NCBI RefSeq assembly: GCF_040024445.1
Contig: NZ_CP157276.1
Location: forward strand, 3,596,001-3,660,000
Length of the DNA: 64,000 bases
Direction: 5' to 3'
DNA from: Prescottella soli
GTDB lineage: Bacteria; Actinomycetota; Actinomycetes; Mycobacteriales; Mycobacteriaceae
The notes under the pieces were generated by a model. It saw only the letters and a list, made by a program, of their open reading frames with translations. It made no database searches and had not been told where the DNA came from. Below are positions 61,445-64,000 of this stretch, piece after piece. Made by a program: the position numbers and the translations under genes. The stretch's first letter is position 1. Every line of letters begins with the position of its first letter.

Positions 61445-62503
61445 TCAGTTGCGGGAGCTTCTCCGCCAGTGGGTGAAACGGTCCTTGATGTCGGCCGCGA
61501 CATCGCCCACACCCTGGCCGACAGCGCCGACGGCGTCGCCGAGCCCGCTTCCGACGTCCCGTAGCGTGCGGATCAGCGGGTCGTCCGACTGGTCGAAATT
61601 GTCCTTGTAAGTCTTTGCCGCGTTGCGGAACTCGTCTCGGATGCTGGCGTCGTCGTCGGTCGAGCGATGCGGGTACTCGCCGCGCAGGACCCGCGCGTAC
61701 TCGCCGCCGTCGACCCAGCGCTTCAACTCCGCCGCCCGCAAGACCGAGAACGGGTGCGACATGAGCTCGATGTTGAGTAGCTTGAGCACGCCGTCGCGCA
61801 GGTCGCCGCTCGCCTCGTACTCGGCGGCCTGCGCGAGGAACGCGTCCGGGTCGATCTCGCTGACCCGTGCACCCCCCGCCAGCTTCATCTGCACCCGCAG
61901 CGCGGTGTGGACGTCCTGGCCGCACAGCAGTCCGGCGCGGTCGGCGGACAGCTCGGACTTGCGCTGCCACTCCATCAGCCCCGCGATGATCCCGCGAAGT
62001 GCCCACCCGCCGATCGGAACCCAGCCGATGGTGCCGGCCAGCCGCATCAGGTGCAGCAGAATCGTGCGGTACACGGCGTGCCCGGACAGGGCGTGGCCCA
62101 GTTCGTGGCCGACGACGAAGCGCTGCTCCTCGTAGTTCATGACGTCGAGCAACCCGGTCGTCACGACGATGAACGGCTTGTCCATCCCGATGGTGAACGA
62201 GTTGACCGCGGGCGACTGCAGGACGAACAGCTCGGGTGTCTCGTCGGCGCCGAGGATGCGGACGCAGTCCCGACGGAGTTCGTCGAGATCGGGGAACTGA
62301 CGTTCGTCCACACGGATCGCCGTGGCCAGGTACATCAGCCGGTGCTGGCGCTCCCGCAACAGTCCCGACAGGGTCCGCAGGATGGTGTCGAACCCCCTGA
62401 GCGACCGCAGGGTCACCAGTGCGGCCCGGTCGGCGGGGTGCTCCCACGCGCGAGAGCTGATCCCGGGAAACTCGACCCGCGTGCGGTCCGGACTCGTGGT
62501 CAC
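61445..62503 (-). CDS. M48-family zinc metalloprotease
   Basis: The 352-aa protein has the zinc motif HELGH ('VVGHELGHALSGH') and the third ligand Glu in 'KSELSADRAGLL'. 'VNSFTIGMDKPFIVV' is an M48 hallmark. A weakly hydrophobic stretch lies next to the active site (residues about 145-175). The C-terminus is an amphipathic Gly/Asp-rich helix ('DVGSGLGDAVGAVGQGVGDV') that may attach to the membrane. Its role is probably protein quality control. Confidence 0.9.
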   Translation of the reverse strand: MTTSPDRTRVEFPGISSRAWEHPADRAALVTLRSLRGFDTILRTLSGLLRERQHRLMYLATAIRVDERQFPDLDELRRDCVRILGADETPELFVLQSPAVNSFTIGMDKPFIVVTTGLLDVMNYEEQRFVVGHELGHALSGHAVYRTILLHLMRLAGTIGWVPIGGWALRGIIAGLMEWQRKSELSADRAGLLCGQDVHTALRVQMKLAGGARVSEIDPDAFLAQAAEYEASGDLRDGVLKLLNIELMSHPFSVLRAAELKRWVDGGEYARVLRGEYPHRSTDDDASIRDEFRNAAKTYKDNFDQSDDPLIRTLRDVGSGLGDAVGAVGQGVGDVAADIKDRFTHWRRSSRN

Positions 62504-62670
62504 GTCGGCTCCTTGTCGAAGACGGTGGTCGTCGGCGACGGGTATCTGGCGGGCCCGCCGAGACCGATAATAGCGACCGACTGGTTTCTATTGTCCGAAT
62601 GTCGTCGGTCGGGGCTCGCGTGCGGTGGCCCGGGCCTTGACCTATCGCTCCGGCTGTGCGACGGTACTTG

Positions 62671-62692
62671 CGACCGAGCGATCGTTCGGTCG
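62671..62692. promoter_or_regulatory. TetR-type palindrome upstream of the acyl-CoA dehydrogenase gene
   Basis: CGACCGAGCGATCGTTCGGTCG is its own inverted repeat apart from one mismatched base pair; in outline it is CGACCGA-N8-TCGGTCG. It lies 20 bp before the GTG start at 62712, typical for repression by a TetR of the ACCGA/TCGGT class, perhaps the one at 60821. Confidence 0.7.
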
Positions 62693-62711
62693 GGAGACGT
62701 GGAGGTGTGAC

Positions 62712-63922
<1,211 letters not shown>

Positions 63923-63926
<4 letters not shown>

Positions 63927-64000
63927 CGACGGCACGCCTCGACGGACTTGATCTGGATGCGCTGCAACGCTTCTTCCACGATTCCGGAGTTCCCACCGCG
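63923..64000 (+). CDS. Start of a probable APH-type phosphotransferase (cut by window end)
   Basis: Only 26 codons are visible from a GTG overlapping the dehydrogenase stop: 'TTARLDGLDLDALQRFF', then 'HDSGVPTA'. This opening is like that of bacterial phosphotransferase-family proteins coupled to ACAD10/11-type dehydrogenases. The call rests mostly on context. Confidence 0.45.

Overview
The window is high-GC (about 68-70 %) actinobacterial DNA, most likely from a Rhodococcus-type member of the Mycobacteriales. The gene families, the many GTG starts, the GTGA/ATGA stop-start overlaps and a beta-carbonic anhydrase closely resembling mycobacterial Rv1284 all point that way. No rRNA, tRNA or CRISPR array was seen.

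Left part (1-7.6 kb), all on the minus strand: an IclR-regulated operon hutH - HisC-like aminotransferase - GlcD-type FAD oxidase, with palindromic GTCTCG(T/G)ATACGAGAC boxes before both iclR and hutH. A second operon holds an acyl-CoA dehydrogenase, a CaiB-type CoA-transferase and a second IclR regulator.

Middle part (7.6-32 kb): a mosaic histidine/aromatic amino-acid catabolic region. It has two urocanase genes (hutU) that are identical over 1,827 bp, an unusually short NAD-glutamate dehydrogenase gene divergent from the second hutU, and a HutC-type regulator. The same HutC-like palindrome (CTTGTATA-N8-TATACAAG) occurs three times. Relics lie in between: an internally deleted gdh, a second deleted gdh scrap, the first codons plus leader of a third hutU fused to the 3' end of a second Fe(II)/2OG oxygenase, and an IS3-type transposase relic. 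Two ammonia-lyase paralogs (10.2 kb and 27.2 kb) sit in their own transporter operons and have threonine where the MIO-forming serine should be. Also here are two CitE-like lyases, a hotdog thioesterase, an XRE-TetR fusion regulator, a LysR regulator, an MFS transporter, an Fe(II)/2OG oxygenase and a degenerate metallo-beta-lactamase-fold protein.

Hydrogenase part (32.8-51.8 kb): a complete actinobacterial group 1h (high-affinity, H2-scavenging type) [NiFe]-hydrogenase locus. A nickel-sensor-like ArsR gene is followed by hypA, hypB, the small and large subunits, a NifU/Rieske-like protein, DUF5947, DUF6084, a 475-aa unknown, a 39-aa membrane peptide, a maturation protease, hypC, hypF, a HypC-like fusion, a SIS protein, hypE, a second hypC, hypD and DUF6390. 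Most neighbours overlap by 4 nt, so this is probably one long operon. It meets a convergent cbiMNQO-type nickel/cobalt uptake operon whose last gene overlaps DUF6390 by 50 bp.

Right part (51.9-64 kb): housekeeping and accessory genes. These are an ABC-F ATPase, beta-carbonic anhydrase, a TetR/KAS-III pair with two near-perfect operators, a tandem of penicillin-binding lipoproteins of which the second has lost its catalytic motifs, another TetR, an M48 metalloprotease, and an acyl-CoA dehydrogenase followed by the start of what is probably an APH-type kinase.
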